In this document: one piece after another, positions 1-9,203 of the stretch
Numbering within the stretch: the first letter of the stretch is position 1
Layout of the letters: each line of letters starts with the position of its first letter
NCBI RefSeq assembly: GCF_001870735.1
Contig: NZ_MORL01000015.1
Span: forward strand, 207-64,206
Length of the DNA stretch: 64,000 nt
Direction: 5' to 3'
Source of the DNA: Arsenicibacter rosenii
GTDB lineage: Bacteria > Bacteroidota > Bacteroidia > Cytophagales > Spirosomataceae
The notes under the pieces: model-generated
Databases searched by the model: none
What the model saw: the letters and a program-made list of their open reading frames with translations, nothing else
Told to the model about the DNA's origin: nothing
Translations under genes and position numbers: made by a program

Positions 1-392
1 GCTTGTCAGTTTGTGGCTTCTATTTCTGCTTTCGCTTTGTTTTTCAGCCGTTTCCCTCATTTGGGACTGCAAAGGTAGGGCATTTTTCACCCTCTTGTCA
101 AGCCTTTACTTAAAAAAACTTCAAAATAGTTTACTCATATCAACTTAACTGGCTGGTTTTTCGAAACTTATATCGTTAAAAAAAATACGTTTTTTTTGCC
201 CGTCATTATGCTTCTTCCAGAATCAAAAAAATTGTATTTTTCCGGTATATAGCCGGCTTAGATCTACAGGATATTTGGCCATTTTAGTTATTATATGGCA
301 TATCTCCCGTCAAATAAGGGTATACCGGACAATATGACGGCAATCATGCAGCTATAGCAGAATATTATCTTATATGATTTAGTACCTTTTTT
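1..392. other. AT-rich intergenic leader upstream of sbcD
   Basis: No coding region is visible in this stretch. It holds an outward (minus-strand) Bacteroidota-type promoter at 70-101 and long A/T runs between 110 and 240. Just before the sbcD start is TACCTTTT, which resembles a -7 box two bases from the ATG. No tRNA or hairpin terminator was seen. Confidence 0.6.
70..101 (-). promoter_or_regulatory. Bacteroidota -33/-7 promoter reading out of the window
   Basis: Read on the minus strand, TTGACA (101-96) is followed after 18 bases by TACCTTTG (77-70). This is an excellent match to the TTG / TAnnTTTG promoter of Bacteroidota. The transcript would run leftward out of the window. Its first 65 or so bases contain only one minus-strand ATG, near position 56, so what it drives (a protein gene or a stable RNA) cannot be told. 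Confidence 0.6.
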
Positions 393-1625
393 ATGAAAAT
401 ACTGCACACCGCTGACTGGCATCTCGGCAAAAAGCTCTTTGATAAATCCCGGGCACAGGAACAAAAAGATGTATTGGAAGAGATCATTTCCATTGCAACT
501 AATGAAAATGTTGACCTGATTCTGGTTGCCGGAGATCTGTTCGACACCTTTACGCCTTCAGCAGAAGCAGAAGACTTGCTGTATAGTACGCTGAAAACGC
601 TGTCAGACGGAGGACGACGCCCTGTTATTGCTATTGCCGGTAATCACGACAATCCTGACCGCATCGAGGCACAGGACCATTTTGCCCGTGAGTGCGGCAT
701 TGTCTTCACCGGCTATCCGACGACCATTGTCAATCCGTTTCAGCTAAGCTGTAATGCGCGGGTGATCCGGACAGCACCCGGATTCGTAGAACTCCGGTTG
801 CCCGATCATGCGGCTCCGGTACGCATTCTACTGACACCTTATGCCAATGAAACCCGGATGCGGCGCTTTTTAGGCATCGATCAGGCCGATGATGAATTAC
901 GGCAACACCTCCATACGCACTGGCAGCAGCTGGCCGACCAGTATATGGATGAGGAAGGGGTTAACTTATTAGTCGCTCACCTGTTTTTCATGAAGCGGGA
1001 TGGCGAACAGCCTGAGGAGCCCGAGGAAGAACGTAGTATTCTACAGGTGGGCGGGGCGTCTATGATCTTCACTGACCTGATTCCGGCACAGGTACAATAT
1101 GCGGCGCTCGGACACCTTCACCGGTATCAGTCGCTGGACGGCGGGCCGTGTCCTGTTATATATAGTAGTAGCCCGCTGGCCTATAGCTTTGCCGAGGCCG
1201 ATCAGCAGAAATACGTTGTCCTGATCGATGCAGTCCCCGGACAGCCGGTTTCGTATCAGCCGGTCCCCCTCACTAAAGGACGCCGCTTATTACGGAAGCG
1301 GTTTACGCAACTGACCGACGCCATTGAATGGCTGACCGCTAATCCGGATTGCTTTCCGGAAGTGACATTGCAAACCGAAACCTATCTGACCAGTGAAGAA
1401 CGCCAGCAGCTGGCCCGCTCTCATGACCGGCTGGTAGCTATTATTCCGGATATTCGTCCTGAAGCCGGTGAGCCGACTGCGGAGTCGGCCGGTTCTCAGA
1501 TTGACCTCACCCAATCGATGACAGATTTGTTTACCGGGTATTTTAAAACCCAAAAAAAGAATCAGGTCCCCAACGAGCGTTTACTGGACCTGTTTAAAGA
1601 AGTACTAAACACAACTATTGAATGA
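393..1625 (+). CDS. sbcD: Exonuclease SbcD (Mre11-type nuclease subunit)
   Basis: Nuclease subunit of the SbcCD (Rad50/Mre11) complex, which opens hairpins and processes blocked double-strand ends in the cytoplasm. The 410-residue protein shows the calcineurin-like phosphoesterase signature in order: ADWHLGK near residue 7, AGDLFD near 46, GNHD near 83, a VAHLF motif near 194 and ALGHLH near 238. These supply the two-metal site histidines and aspartates. Length matches the family. The stop overlaps the sbcC start by four bases (ATGA), so the two subunits are translationally coupled. A complex that cuts hairpins is noteworthy in a genome as rich in palindromes as this window, but that link is only inference. 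Confidence 0.95.
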   Translation: MKILHTADWHLGKKLFDKSRAQEQKDVLEEIISIATNENVDLILVAGDLFDTFTPSAEAEDLLYSTLKTLSDGGRRPVIAIAGNHDNPDRIEAQDHFARECGIVFTGYPTTIVNPFQLSCNARVIRTAPGFVELRLPDHAAPVRILLTPYANETRMRRFLGIDQADDELRQHLHTHWQQLADQYMDEEGVNLLVAHLFFMKRDGEQPEEPEEERSILQVGGASMIFTDLIPAQVQYAALGHLHRYQSLDGGPCPVIYSSSPLAYSFAEADQQKYVVLIDAVPGQPVSYQPVPLTKGRRLLRKRFTQLTDAIEWLTANPDCFPEVTLQTETYLTSEERQQLARSHDRLVAIIPDIRPEAGEPTAESAGSQIDLTQSMTDLFTGYFKTQKKNQVPNERLLDLFKEVLNTTIE

Positions 1626-4600
1626 TTCCGGTTCGATTGGCCGTTCAGGGTTTATATTCTTATCAGGAACGGCAGGAAGTAGATTTTCAGAAGTTAACCA
1701 ATACCAGTTTATTCGGCATTTTCGGACAGGTCGGCAGTGGTAAGACCTCGTTGCTGGAAGCCATCAGCTTTGTGCTGTATGGCGAAACCGAGCGGCTTAA
1801 TGGCCGGGACAATCGTCAGTATAATATGATGAACCTCAAATCGGGCCACATGGTCATTGATTTTGAGTTCCGGGCTGGTGCCGGCCATGAGCTGTATAAG
1901 TACGTTTACGAAGCAAAGCGGAATGCGAAAAAGCATCAGGAAATAAAGGCCGGCGAACGGCGTGTATTCCAATGGCAGGAGACCGGCTGGGTTCCCGTAT
2001 CCATTGAACGGGAAGACATCGGTCAGTTTACTCAACAGTTGATTGGCCTCGACTATGATAATTTTAAGCGCACCATTATCATTCCCCAGAACCAGTTCCG
2101 CGAATTTCTGGAACTGAGCCCTAAGGAACGCACCGACATGATGAGCCGGTTGTTCCAGCTTAATAAGTTTGATTTGTCGGCGCAGGTAGCCAGTCTGGAG
2201 AAAAAGAACAATACCGAACTGGATTTCGTCAAAGGGCAGCTTGATGGCCTGGGACAGGCCTCGCCGGAGGCGATCGATGACGCGTGGAAGCAGATTCAGC
2301 AGGTAATTAGCGACATTCAGGCACTTGATCAGCAAATCGGCGTCCAAAAAAAGCAGGAAGAGCAGCTGATCGGTCTTAAAAAACGGCATGATGAGCTGGC
2401 AAAAGCACAGCAGGAGTTAACCGCCCTCGCCGGTCAGCAAGCCCGCTATGATGAGTTACAGCGCCGGGTCCGGCAATATGAGCAGTGTCTGGTACTGTTT
2501 AAGCCGTTGCTGTCGCAGATTAACGAACAGACAAATAAGCAGAATAGTACGAACCGGTCCATTCAGGCGATACAGCACGAACTGTCGATTGCCCGGCAGA
2601 CCCTAACCACACTACAGCAGGATTACGACAAGGCCAAAATCGCCTATGAACAACGGGAGGTCATTCGGGAACAACTGGACGAACTGGATACGGTCATTTT
2701 AATTCAAAATAACCGGAATGCCATTTCCAGACACGAAAAAGACCTGGCGCGCGCTAAAAGAGACGTGGAGACGATCACACGTGAGATCGAACAACAAACC
2801 GGGCAGCAGACAGCGTTACAGAAAAAAGTCAGCGCGTTCAGTCAGGACGAGTCGAGAATTGACCAGCTGAACGAAATCCGGTTGTGGTTTACGGGATATC
2901 GGCCATTGAAGGAAAAAATTGACGGGTTCGACCGCAAGATTGCGGAAAACGAAAAAGCACAGGAACAGATTAAGCAACGGAAAGACGAAGCACTTCAGGG
3001 CTTCCCTGCCGAATGGGCCGATCTACAGCTGAAAGTTCTGCCGGACACCATTGAAGAAGCCTTCTCCCGTCTCAAAAGTCAGCGCGACGAGCGTAAGCGG
3101 CTGCTGGATGATTTACTGCTGAAACAACACCTCCAGCGCTACGCAAATGCCCTGACCGACGGTAAACCCTGCCCGCTCTGTGGCTCGGAGCACCACCCGG
3201 CCGTTCATCAGGATAGTACCATTGATGATGAGGTGACCAAAGCGCAGGGCATGCTGGTGCGCTGGGAAAACCGTCTTGATCAAACAATGAACCTGAAAGC
3301 GGCCATTACCGGGCTTTTGGGCGAAATCAAAACGGTGTTCGGACAAACCAGGCAGCTGATCAACGAAAAAGCGGAGGCCGTAATGGCGAAAAACGAACAC
3401 GAGCGGCTATTCGTCTGGCAGGAGTTTACCACCGATCAGGAACAGGAGGTTAAGCAGGCGCTGTTCCGGGAGCAGGAAAAGCAGAAGCAACTGGGCGAAG
3501 CACGGAAACAGCTGGATGCGCTTAATGAGCAGTTGGCGAAAGCCGAGAAAGACCGTTTTTCGCTCTTAACAAAACAAACTGAGACGGTAACCCTCATTGC
3601 CAGCCTGCGTGAAACCATTCAGGAAAAGCTCAACACACTCCGGCATTTTCAGGAAAATCAGATTGCCCCCCTGGACATTACGGAAATCAGTGATCTGAAA
3701 GACAAGTTAAGCACGAAATACACGCGGGCTAAAGAGCAGTTTGACGATATTACACAAAACCTGGACAAGGCCCGGCAGCAGAATGCCCGGCTGGACGGAC
3801 AACTGGAGGAGCTTACCAAACAGCTACAGACGCTGCAAACCGAACTGGCCAAAACGACACGGGAGCTGGAACAAACCCTGGCCGGCCATGCCTACGACCG
3901 GCCGGCAGTTGAGCAGATTCTGCGGGCCGACCTGAACGTAGCCCATGAAAAGAAAAACCTGGACAGCTTTTATGCCGAACTGGAAGCCTGCCGCCGGACC
4001 GTTGAGAAACTGAGTGACGAACTCGCCGGTCAGCCGTTTGATGCAGCCCTTCTGCAGGCAGTAACTGCCAGACTCCGGCAGATGCAGCAGGATAGCAACG
4101 CCCTTCATCAGTCATTAGGAACAAAACAGAACGCCCACAAGGAGCTGGTACAGCAGTGGGAACTGAAACAGGATATCCAGAAGCAGTTTGATGCACTGAC
4201 CATCCGGCAGAAAGATCTGAAAGAGCTGGAAGGTCTGTTCCGTGGGCAAGGCTTTGTTAAATACGTATCGACGGTTTACCTGAATGAACTCTGCCAGACG
4301 GCCAATGAGCGGTTTATGCGTTTGACGAAGAATCAGCTCCGGCTTGAGTATGACGATAATAACTTTGTTATCCGCGATTTTCTGAATGGTGGCAAAACCC
4401 GTCTGGCCAAGACCTTATCAGGGGGGCAGATGTTTCAGGCGGCCTTGTCGCTGGCACTGGCCCTGTCAGACAACATCCAGCACCTGACCCAGTCAAAGCA
4501 AAACCTCTTTTTTCTGGACGAAGGGTTCGGCAGTCTGGATAAAAACTCACTGGAAACCGTGTTTGACACCTTAAAATCGCTGCGGCGCGAAAACCGGATT

Positions 4601-4705
4601 GTTGGTATCATCTCACACGTTGAAGAATTACAGCAGGAAATTGATACCTATATCCGGACGGTGCATTCGGAGCATGGCAGCGTGATTAAATGCAGCTGGG
4701 ATTAA
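1622..4705 (+). CDS. sbcC: Exonuclease SbcC (Rad50-type ATPase subunit)
   Basis: ATPase partner of SbcD. The 1027-residue protein has an N-terminal Walker A (GQVGSGKTS, near residue 35), long heptad-rich coiled coils, and a central zinc hook CPLCGSEHHP near residue 516 that dimerises the complex. A second coiled coil leads to the ABC signature LSGGQ near 932 and Walker B FFLDEGFGSLD near 962. This is the full SMC-like order and the expected length. It overlaps sbcD by four bases and is followed by about 165 bases without a clear terminator before the small ACP-like gene. Confidence 0.95.
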   Translation: MIPVRLAVQGLYSYQERQEVDFQKLTNTSLFGIFGQVGSGKTSLLEAISFVLYGETERLNGRDNRQYNMMNLKSGHMVIDFEFRAGAGHELYKYVYEAKRNAKKHQEIKAGERRVFQWQETGWVPVSIEREDIGQFTQQLIGLDYDNFKRTIIIPQNQFREFLELSPKERTDMMSRLFQLNKFDLSAQVASLEKKNNTELDFVKGQLDGLGQASPEAIDDAWKQIQQVISDIQALDQQIGVQKKQEEQLIGLKKRHDELAKAQQELTALAGQQARYDELQRRVRQYEQCLVLFKPLLSQINEQTNKQNSTNRSIQAIQHELSIARQTLTTLQQDYDKAKIAYEQREVIREQLDELDTVILIQNNRNAISRHEKDLARAKRDVETITREIEQQTGQQTALQKKVSAFSQDESRIDQLNEIRLWFTGYRPLKEKIDGFDRKIAENEKAQEQIKQRKDEALQGFPAEWADLQLKVLPDTIEEAFSRLKSQRDERKRLLDDLLLKQHLQRYANALTDGKPCPLCGSEHHPAVHQDSTIDDEVTKAQGMLVRWENRLDQTMNLKAAITGLLGEIKTVFGQTRQLINEKAEAVMAKNEHERLFVWQEFTTDQEQEVKQALFREQEKQKQLGEARKQLDALNEQLAKAEKDRFSLLTKQTETVTLIASLRETIQEKLNTLRHFQENQIAPLDITEISDLKDKLSTKYTRAKEQFDDITQNLDKARQQNARLDGQLEELTKQLQTLQTELAKTTRELEQTLAGHAYDRPAVEQILRADLNVAHEKKNLDSFYAELEACRRTVEKLSDELAGQPFDAALLQAVTARLRQMQQDSNALHQSLGTKQNAHKELVQQWELKQDIQKQFDALTIRQKDLKELEGLFRGQGFVKYVSTVYLNELCQTANERFMRLTKNQLRLEYDDNNFVIRDFLNGGKTRLAKTLSGGQMFQAALSLALALSDNIQHLTQSKQNLFFLDEGFGSLDKNSLETVFDTLKSLRRENRIVGIISHVEELQQEIDTYIRTVHSEHGSVIKCSWD

Positions 4706-4871
4706 TTTTCAACTGCCCGAGCGGTGGGACGTTCACCCACATATATGACCGTTCCACCTTATTCCCGGGACGCTTCATCCGAAATTAGTTTCGATTTACT
4801 TGCTTATGCAACATTTTTGAGCGGAAAAGCGTATACCAGAATATGTGTATTTCATATTGCAGCCAACTACC

Positions 4872-5144
4872 ATGAACACACGAACTATCGGGCAACAGAC
4901 AGCCCCTATCGCTGAAATTGAACGCATACTTACTCGTAAATTATTTGTCCGTCCGGGCACATTCCGGCCTGACTATGATTTATTCCGGCATTTACATTTG
5001 TTCCGTACCGACTTTTTAGAGTTACTCAATTATGTAGAAGACCGGTTCCGTATCGAGCTACATGAGGAAGAGGTGAATCAGGTTCGCACAGCACGTCAAT
5101 TGAGTGATCTTGTTTTACAGCATCTGGAGGTAGAACACGCTTAA
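4872..5144 (+). CDS. Small acyl-carrier-like protein without the attachment serine
   Basis: A 90-residue acidic helical protein. Its second half (about residues 40-85) aligns with acyl carrier protein helices II-IV: FLELLNYVEDRFRIEL followed by EEEVNQVRTARQLSDLV mimics the ACP pattern of helix, FxIEI/L loop, and IxTVxD-like helix. Where ACPs carry DSL with the phosphopantetheine serine, this protein reads FRT, so it cannot be pantetheinylated in the usual way. ATG at 4872 is preferred over an upstream GTG at 4845 because the region between encodes a low-complexity tail. It lies between sbcC and a bidirectional terminator facing fabI. It could be a regulatory or structural ACP paralogue, or the similarity may be fold-level only. 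Function is unknown. Confidence 0.6.
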   Translation: MNTRTIGQQTAPIAEIERILTRKLFVRPGTFRPDYDLFRHLHLFRTDFLELLNYVEDRFRIELHEEEVNQVRTARQLSDLVLQHLEVEHA

Positions 5145-5160
5145 TTTTACAGACATCAAA

Positions 5161-5209
5161 CCAAAAAAGGCGGGGCATTCCGGATTACCGGACGCCCCGC
5201 CTTTTTTGG
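5161..5209. terminator. Bidirectional terminator between the ACP-like gene and fabI
   Basis: A strong hairpin with arms CCAAAAAAGGCGGGGC and GCCCCGCCTTTTTTGG around a 17-base loop. A/T runs on both outer sides let it serve the plus-strand ACP-like gene and the minus-strand fabI. Confidence 0.85.
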
Positions 5210-5225
5210 TATCAATCAGACAGGA

Positions 5226-6044
5226 TTACTGCTGGTTCTGCATCATCTGCATTACTTCTTCTGACACACCGGTCATGGCAAAACCACCATCGTGGAACAG
5301 GTTCTGCATCGTTACCATCCGTGTAAAGTCAGAGAACAGCGACACCACGTAGTTTGCACAATCTTCGGCCGATGCATTGCCTAGCGGCGCCATACTGTCG
5401 GCAAAACCATAGAACTTATCGAACCCGCCGATGCCCGAACCCGCCGTTGTAACGGTTGGTGACTGCGACACGGTGTTGACGCGTACTTTCCGGTATTTAC
5501 CATAGTGGTAGCCAAAGCTGCGGGCGATTGATTCCAGCATGGCTTTCGCTTCAGCCATATCGGTATAGAACGGGAATGTCCGCTGGGCTGCCATGTAGGT
5601 CAGTGCCACAACAGAGCCCCACTCGCTGATAGCATCCATTTTATAGGCTGTCTGCAGCATTTTGTGGAAAGACAGCGCAGAGATGTCCACACTTTGCTTG
5701 AACCAGTCATAGTTCAGGTCGGTGTAGGCACGGCCTTTCCGGATATTCGGGCTCATACCGATTGAGTGCAGGACAAAGTCAACTTTACCGCCCAAAACTT
5801 CCTGCGACTTCGTAAAGAGGTTCGTCAGGTCGTCGGTAGACGTGGCATCCGCCGGGATAATTTCCGCTTCGCACTGCTCAGCCAGTTGTTTGATCGCGCC
5901 CATCCGCATGGCGATCGGGGCATTCGTCAGTGTGAAGGTAGCTCCTTCTTCTTTTGCCTTCAGGGCAACCTTCCAGGCAATTGATTTTTCGTCGAGGGCA
6001 CCAGAGATGATACCGCGTTTTCCTTTGAGTAATCCGTAAGCCAT
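5226..6044 (-). CDS. fabI: Enoyl-[acyl-carrier-protein] reductase (NADH), FabI
   Basis: Catalyses the last reduction of each fatty-acid elongation cycle, trans-2-enoyl-ACP to acyl-ACP with NADH, in the cytoplasm. The 272-residue short-chain dehydrogenase has the divergent FabI cofactor region (GIISGALDEKSIAWKVA near residues 11-27). The active-site tyrosines are Y150 and Y160, with K167 in the Y-x6-K arrangement (FYTDMAEAK). Length and C-terminus are typical. Next to it is an ACP-like gene that appears unable to carry acyl chains, so the adjacency may be coincidental. A type B intergenic hairpin separates it from the following upstream gene. Confidence 0.95.
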   Translation of the reverse strand: MAYGLLKGKRGIISGALDEKSIAWKVALKAKEEGATFTLTNAPIAMRMGAIKQLAEQCEAEIIPADATSTDDLTNLFTKSQEVLGGKVDFVLHSIGMSPNIRKGRAYTDLNYDWFKQSVDISALSFHKMLQTAYKMDAISEWGSVVALTYMAAQRTFPFYTDMAEAKAMLESIARSFGYHYGKYRKVRVNTVSQSPTVTTAGSGIGGFDKFYGFADSMAPLGNASAEDCANYVVSLFSDFTRMVTMQNLFHDGGFAMTGVSEEVMQMMQNQQ

Positions 6045-6050
6045 TTGTTT

Positions 6051-6145
6051 AATGTATAATGGAAAATGAATAATGAATAATGAAGGGCTTTCTACTCCAC
6101 CATGTGGTCTTTATTGTCCATTGTACATTATTCATTGTACATTGA
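6051..6145. repeat. Intergenic hairpin, AATGAATAATG vocabulary (type B)
   Basis: The left part repeats AATGAATAATG (6065-6075 and 6072-6082) and the right part carries the reverse complement CATTATTCATT (6126-6136) amid CATTGTACATT words, so the transcript can fold into a long imperfect hairpin. It lies between fabI and the alpha/beta hydrolase, both on the minus strand. The same vocabulary recurs at 32376-32449. Confidence 0.65.
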
Positions 6146-6165
6146 TGAAATCGCGTCAAAGGTAA

Positions 6166-7203
6166 TTACTTTTTTCGGGCTAATGCGAATTTCGTGGCGG
6201 ATGGTGCAACCGGTTGCAGATGTAGCACCTCTTCCAAAAACTGTTTGGTCGACTGATAGACAGCACTCAGCGATTTAGATGTAAAGTGCGAAGCGATCAC
6301 GTGGGCACCGGCATCGGGGAATGCCTGTCTGCGTTTCAATCCGGCGGGTGTACCCAGCGCCTCGTACATCTCCTGCATGGCTGCCACCGACACCACCTTA
6401 TCCTGGTGTTCTTCGTCCTTGTAATAATACCCCATGAACAGCGGCTGCTTCACCATGGCAAACGTTTCCGGGGTCATGTACGTGTCCAGCATGGTTTGCA
6501 GCGTCAGGAATCCGTTGATGTGGTATTGTGTCAGCCAGTACTGCGCCCGGTCGGGTGTATATTTTGTAACGACCACATGATTGCCCAGCAATACGGTCTG
6601 CCCGATCTGCTTACCCCAGGGCCCTGTTACGAGCTTTAAGGCCGGAACCGCCACGGCAATACAGGGTGAGTAGAGTACAATGCCCGCCAGATCGGGGTGT
6701 TTTGCCGCCAGACAAAGCGTCAGCATCCCTCCCGCCGACGTTCCGATCACAATTACCTTATCGCCCAGGGCCCGCCCGATGGCCAGCGCCTCCTCGGCCG
6801 ACGCCAGGTACCGGGCCGGTGTCATGTGCTCCATGGCATCCGGCGATTTCAGACCATGCTCATAGGTTCGTCCCAGATAGAGATTACACCCGAAGGTTTT
6901 GGCCAGCTGTTTATGCACCGGATCCCCCTCGGCCCAGCTCGCCGCAAACCCCGGAATATATACCATACTGTAGGGGGTTCTGACTTTCCGGTTGCTATCC
7001 GCCCAGACGATCCGGGCCTGATTGTCGGGCTTCAGATCCGCTTTGGCCTCCGAGGCAGCAATCTGCCGGTCGAGCTTAGCCAGATCGGTTTCGACCGGAG
7101 CAGTCCGGATCTGCTCATCCGGAAATGTAAACCTCGGTCCTGCCATATATCCTATTCCTAGAATGGCCATCAGGATACCGGCCCGTTTGAAAAAGCGTTT
7201 CAT
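6166..7203 (-). CDS. Exported alpha/beta hydrolase
   Basis: A 345-residue protein with an N-terminal membrane or signal segment (about residues 8-24, RAGILMAILGIGYMAG), then an alpha/beta-hydrolase domain. The nucleophile elbow is GTSAGG (serine near residue 160). A candidate catalytic histidine is in GAHVIASHF near residue 303. It probably acts in the periplasm or is membrane-anchored as an esterase or lipase-like enzyme; the substrate cannot be inferred. It sits four bases downstream of the rRNA methyltransferase gene on the same strand, so co-transcription is likely although no functional link is evident. Confidence 0.7.
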   Translation of the reverse strand: MKRFFKRAGILMAILGIGYMAGPRFTFPDEQIRTAPVETDLAKLDRQIAASEAKADLKPDNQARIVWADSNRKVRTPYSMVYIPGFAASWAEGDPVHKQLAKTFGCNLYLGRTYEHGLKSPDAMEHMTPARYLASAEEALAIGRALGDKVIVIGTSAGGMLTLCLAAKHPDLAGIVLYSPCIAVAVPALKLVTGPWGKQIGQTVLLGNHVVVTKYTPDRAQYWLTQYHINGFLTLQTMLDTYMTPETFAMVKQPLFMGYYYKDEEHQDKVVSVAAMQEMYEALGTPAGLKRRQAFPDAGAHVIASHFTSKSLSAVYQSTKQFLEEVLHLQPVAPSATKFALARKK

Positions 7204-7207
7204 AGCA

Positions 7208-8587
7208 TTAACTGTATTCCTTGATATCCATCCGGATACGCCAGTCTTTAGGCAGATAGTTGTTCACCCGATTGCCGATGCCCTTGAGCCAGCCCAGATT
7301 CAGGCCTTCGTAGCGGGCTACGATCCAGCCCCGCACCGATTCATCCAGCACCAGATTTTCTTTTTTAAAGTAATGCAGTGCTTCTTCGCGGCTCAGATCA
7401 ACCCCGGCCACATCTGCCCGGATGGCTGTACTGAGCGCCAGCGAATGCGAAGGGATAAAATCATTGCCTTTGAACAGGCCCATGTCAAGGCCGAAGCCTT
7501 TGTTGTGCAGGGCAGCATCCAGCAGAATCAGATCTTTTTCAAGCGCCTTTGGTATCGCCATCACATCCTGATTCGGTTTTTGCCAGTATGAAAACGCCTG
7601 TTCGTCTGTCAGGAAGCTCTTTACCTGCCCGGTTTCCCGGGGCCGGAGCGGTTTCAGGTTTTTAAAACCGCGCGGAGGTTGTTTGCTGGTCTGATAATCC
7701 GCCGCTTTTTTGCGGAATACACTGATAAAGAACCCCTCTCCCTTTACCCGATGCGGATAACACTGGTAGCCGACAGCCTTCCCGACCGTTTTTTCCACAA
7801 TCTGCCAGGCAGCAGGCAACGACAGCGGGATGCATTCGAAACCATGCTCCGTCAGCCATTGCAGGTTTTCGGTGTTTTCGGAATCATTATAGGTACAGGT
7901 ACTGTAAATCAGCACACCTCCTTCATCGATCAGTGGCGCGGCGGCGGTCAGAATGCGCTTCTGGCGACCGGCGCATAACTGCACGCTATCCGGCGACCAT
8001 TCCCGCATGGCTTCCGGATCTTTGCGGAACAGCCCCTCGCCCGAACACGGGGCATCGACCATTACCAGGTCAAAGAACCCGGTCAGGGCTTTAAAATCTT
8101 CAGGATCATGATTGGCCACGACCACATTCGGATAACCCCATTTTTCAATATTTTCCCGCAGCACCGGCACCCGTGTCCGGATCACCTCATTACAAACCAG
8201 CAACGAATCGGGATGCAGTGTTGAGGCCATGAGTGTACTTTTCCCGCCGGGGGCCGCACACAGGTCAAGCGCACGGATGGGATAATTGGTTTTTACGGTT
8301 TGCCGCATGGCCTCCGCCAGGAGCATCGACGACGCTTCCTGCACATAATAGGCGCCCGCCTGAAAAGCCGGATCGAGCGTAAATACAGGCCGTTCGGGCA
8401 AATAAATACCCTCCGTACACCAGGGAACCGTTGCCAGCCCCTCGGTCTTAAACGCTGGTTTGCGTGGATTGATCCGAATACTGACAGGTGTTGGTTCACG
8501 CAGAGCAGCCACAAAGGCAGGGAATTCGTCACCCAATTGCGCTTGCATAGCTGCCTCAAACGCAGCAGGAAGATTCGACACGTTCAT
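7208..8587 (-). CDS. rRNA cytosine-C5 methyltransferase, NOL1/NOP2/Sun family (RsmF-like)
   Basis: SAM-dependent m5C methyltransferase of ribosomal RNA. The 459-residue protein shows the SAM site LDLCAAPGGKST near residue 107, the motif IV DAPCSGEG with one conserved cysteine near 180, and the catalytic-cysteine motif YSTCTYNDSEN near 230. A C-terminal extension of about 150 residues resembles the RNA-binding tail of the RsmF/YebU group rather than the shorter RsmB. ATG at 8587 was chosen because upstream in-frame codons overlap the -7 box TACCTTTG at 8599-8592. It is divergent from kdsC and heads a two-gene unit with the alpha/beta hydrolase. Confidence 0.85.
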   Translation of the reverse strand: MNVSNLPAAFEAAMQAQLGDEFPAFVAALREPTPVSIRINPRKPAFKTEGLATVPWCTEGIYLPERPVFTLDPAFQAGAYYVQEASSMLLAEAMRQTVKTNYPIRALDLCAAPGGKSTLMASTLHPDSLLVCNEVIRTRVPVLRENIEKWGYPNVVVANHDPEDFKALTGFFDLVMVDAPCSGEGLFRKDPEAMREWSPDSVQLCAGRQKRILTAAAPLIDEGGVLIYSTCTYNDSENTENLQWLTEHGFECIPLSLPAAWQIVEKTVGKAVGYQCYPHRVKGEGFFISVFRKKAADYQTSKQPPRGFKNLKPLRPRETGQVKSFLTDEQAFSYWQKPNQDVMAIPKALEKDLILLDAALHNKGFGLDMGLFKGNDFIPSHSLALSTAIRADVAGVDLSREEALHYFKKENLVLDESVRGWIVARYEGLNLGWLKGIGNRVNNYLPKDWRIRMDIKEYS

Positions 8588-8591
8588 ACCA

Positions 8592-8599
8592 CAAAGGTA
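8592..8599 (-). promoter_or_regulatory. -7 box abutting the methyltransferase start
   Basis: TACCTTTG on the minus strand ends four bases before the ATG at 8587. By the usual spacing of Bacteroidota promoters, transcription would begin at or one base before the start codon, giving a leaderless or nearly leaderless message. No clear TTG was found at the -33 position. Confidence 0.4.
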
Positions 8600-8603
8600 C
8601 TCT

Positions 8604-8635
8604 TTTGTAAAACGGTTTGGTAATCTGTTTCTTTG
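8604..8635 (+). promoter_or_regulatory. kdsC: Candidate kdsC promoter
   Basis: TTTG (8604-8607), a 20-base spacer and TTTCTTTG (8628-8635) resemble the TTTG / TAnnTTTG promoter with one mismatch in the -7 box. Transcription would start about 28 bases before the kdsC ATG. Confidence 0.4.
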
Positions 8636-8666
8636 CACACAAAGCAATCAATCTGAATCGGAGCAC

Positions 8667-9203
8667 ATGCCTCAAGAACCAATGAATCAATTAACGGAGC
8701 GTTTCAGCCGCATTAAAACCTTCATTTTCGACGTCGATGGTGTATTGACGGATGGCAGTGTAAACTGTCTGGCTTCCGGCGAAATGTATCGTACGTTTAA
8801 TATTAAGGATGGCTACGGCATTGAGCAGGCCATTAAGGCCGGGTTCAAAGTCGCCATCATTTCGGCCGGCAATCAGGAAGGGGTTCGCAAGCGGCTCGAA
8901 TTCCTGAAGATCAAGGACATTTTTATGGGCGGGCCAACCGATCAGAAGATCAATGCATACCTCGGCCTGATGACGCGTGACAGCCTGGTAGAAGACGAAA
9001 TTCTGTACATGGGCGACGACCTGCCCGATTATCAGATTCTGGCGCGTCCGGCCTTACTGAGCGCCTGCCCCGCCGATGCCGTCGAGGAAATTCAGTCTGT
9101 CTGCGACTACATTTCGCCGAAAGGGGGTGGTCAGGGTGCGGTCAGGGACGTTATTGAGCAGGTGATGAAAGCCCAGGGCAACTGGGCGGCGTGGCTGAAG
9201 TAA
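8667..9203 (+). CDS. kdsC: 3-deoxy-D-manno-octulosonate 8-phosphate phosphatase, KdsC
   Basis: Removes phosphate from KDO-8-phosphate to give KDO for the lipopolysaccharide core. The 178-residue HAD-superfamily protein lacks a cap domain, as KdsC does (it acts as a tetramer). It carries the nucleophile motif FDVDGVLTDGS near residue 22, a SAGNQ/K motif region near 70-80, and YMGDDLPD near 118 for the magnesium site. ATG at 8667 matches the family N-terminus; the open frame extends further upstream but that part overlaps the divergent methyltransferase. No other KDO genes are nearby. Confidence 0.9.
   Translation: MPQEPMNQLTERFSRIKTFIFDVDGVLTDGSVNCLASGEMYRTFNIKDGYGIEQAIKAGFKVAIISAGNQEGVRKRLEFLKIKDIFMGGPTDQKINAYLGLMTRDSLVEDEILYMGDDLPDYQILARPALLSACPADAVEEIQSVCDYISPKGGGQGAVRDVIEQVMKAQGNWAAWLK

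Noticed and set aside
3072-3287. Small antisense frames inside sbcC and other long genes
   Set aside because: All overlap well-supported genes and show no conserved motif.
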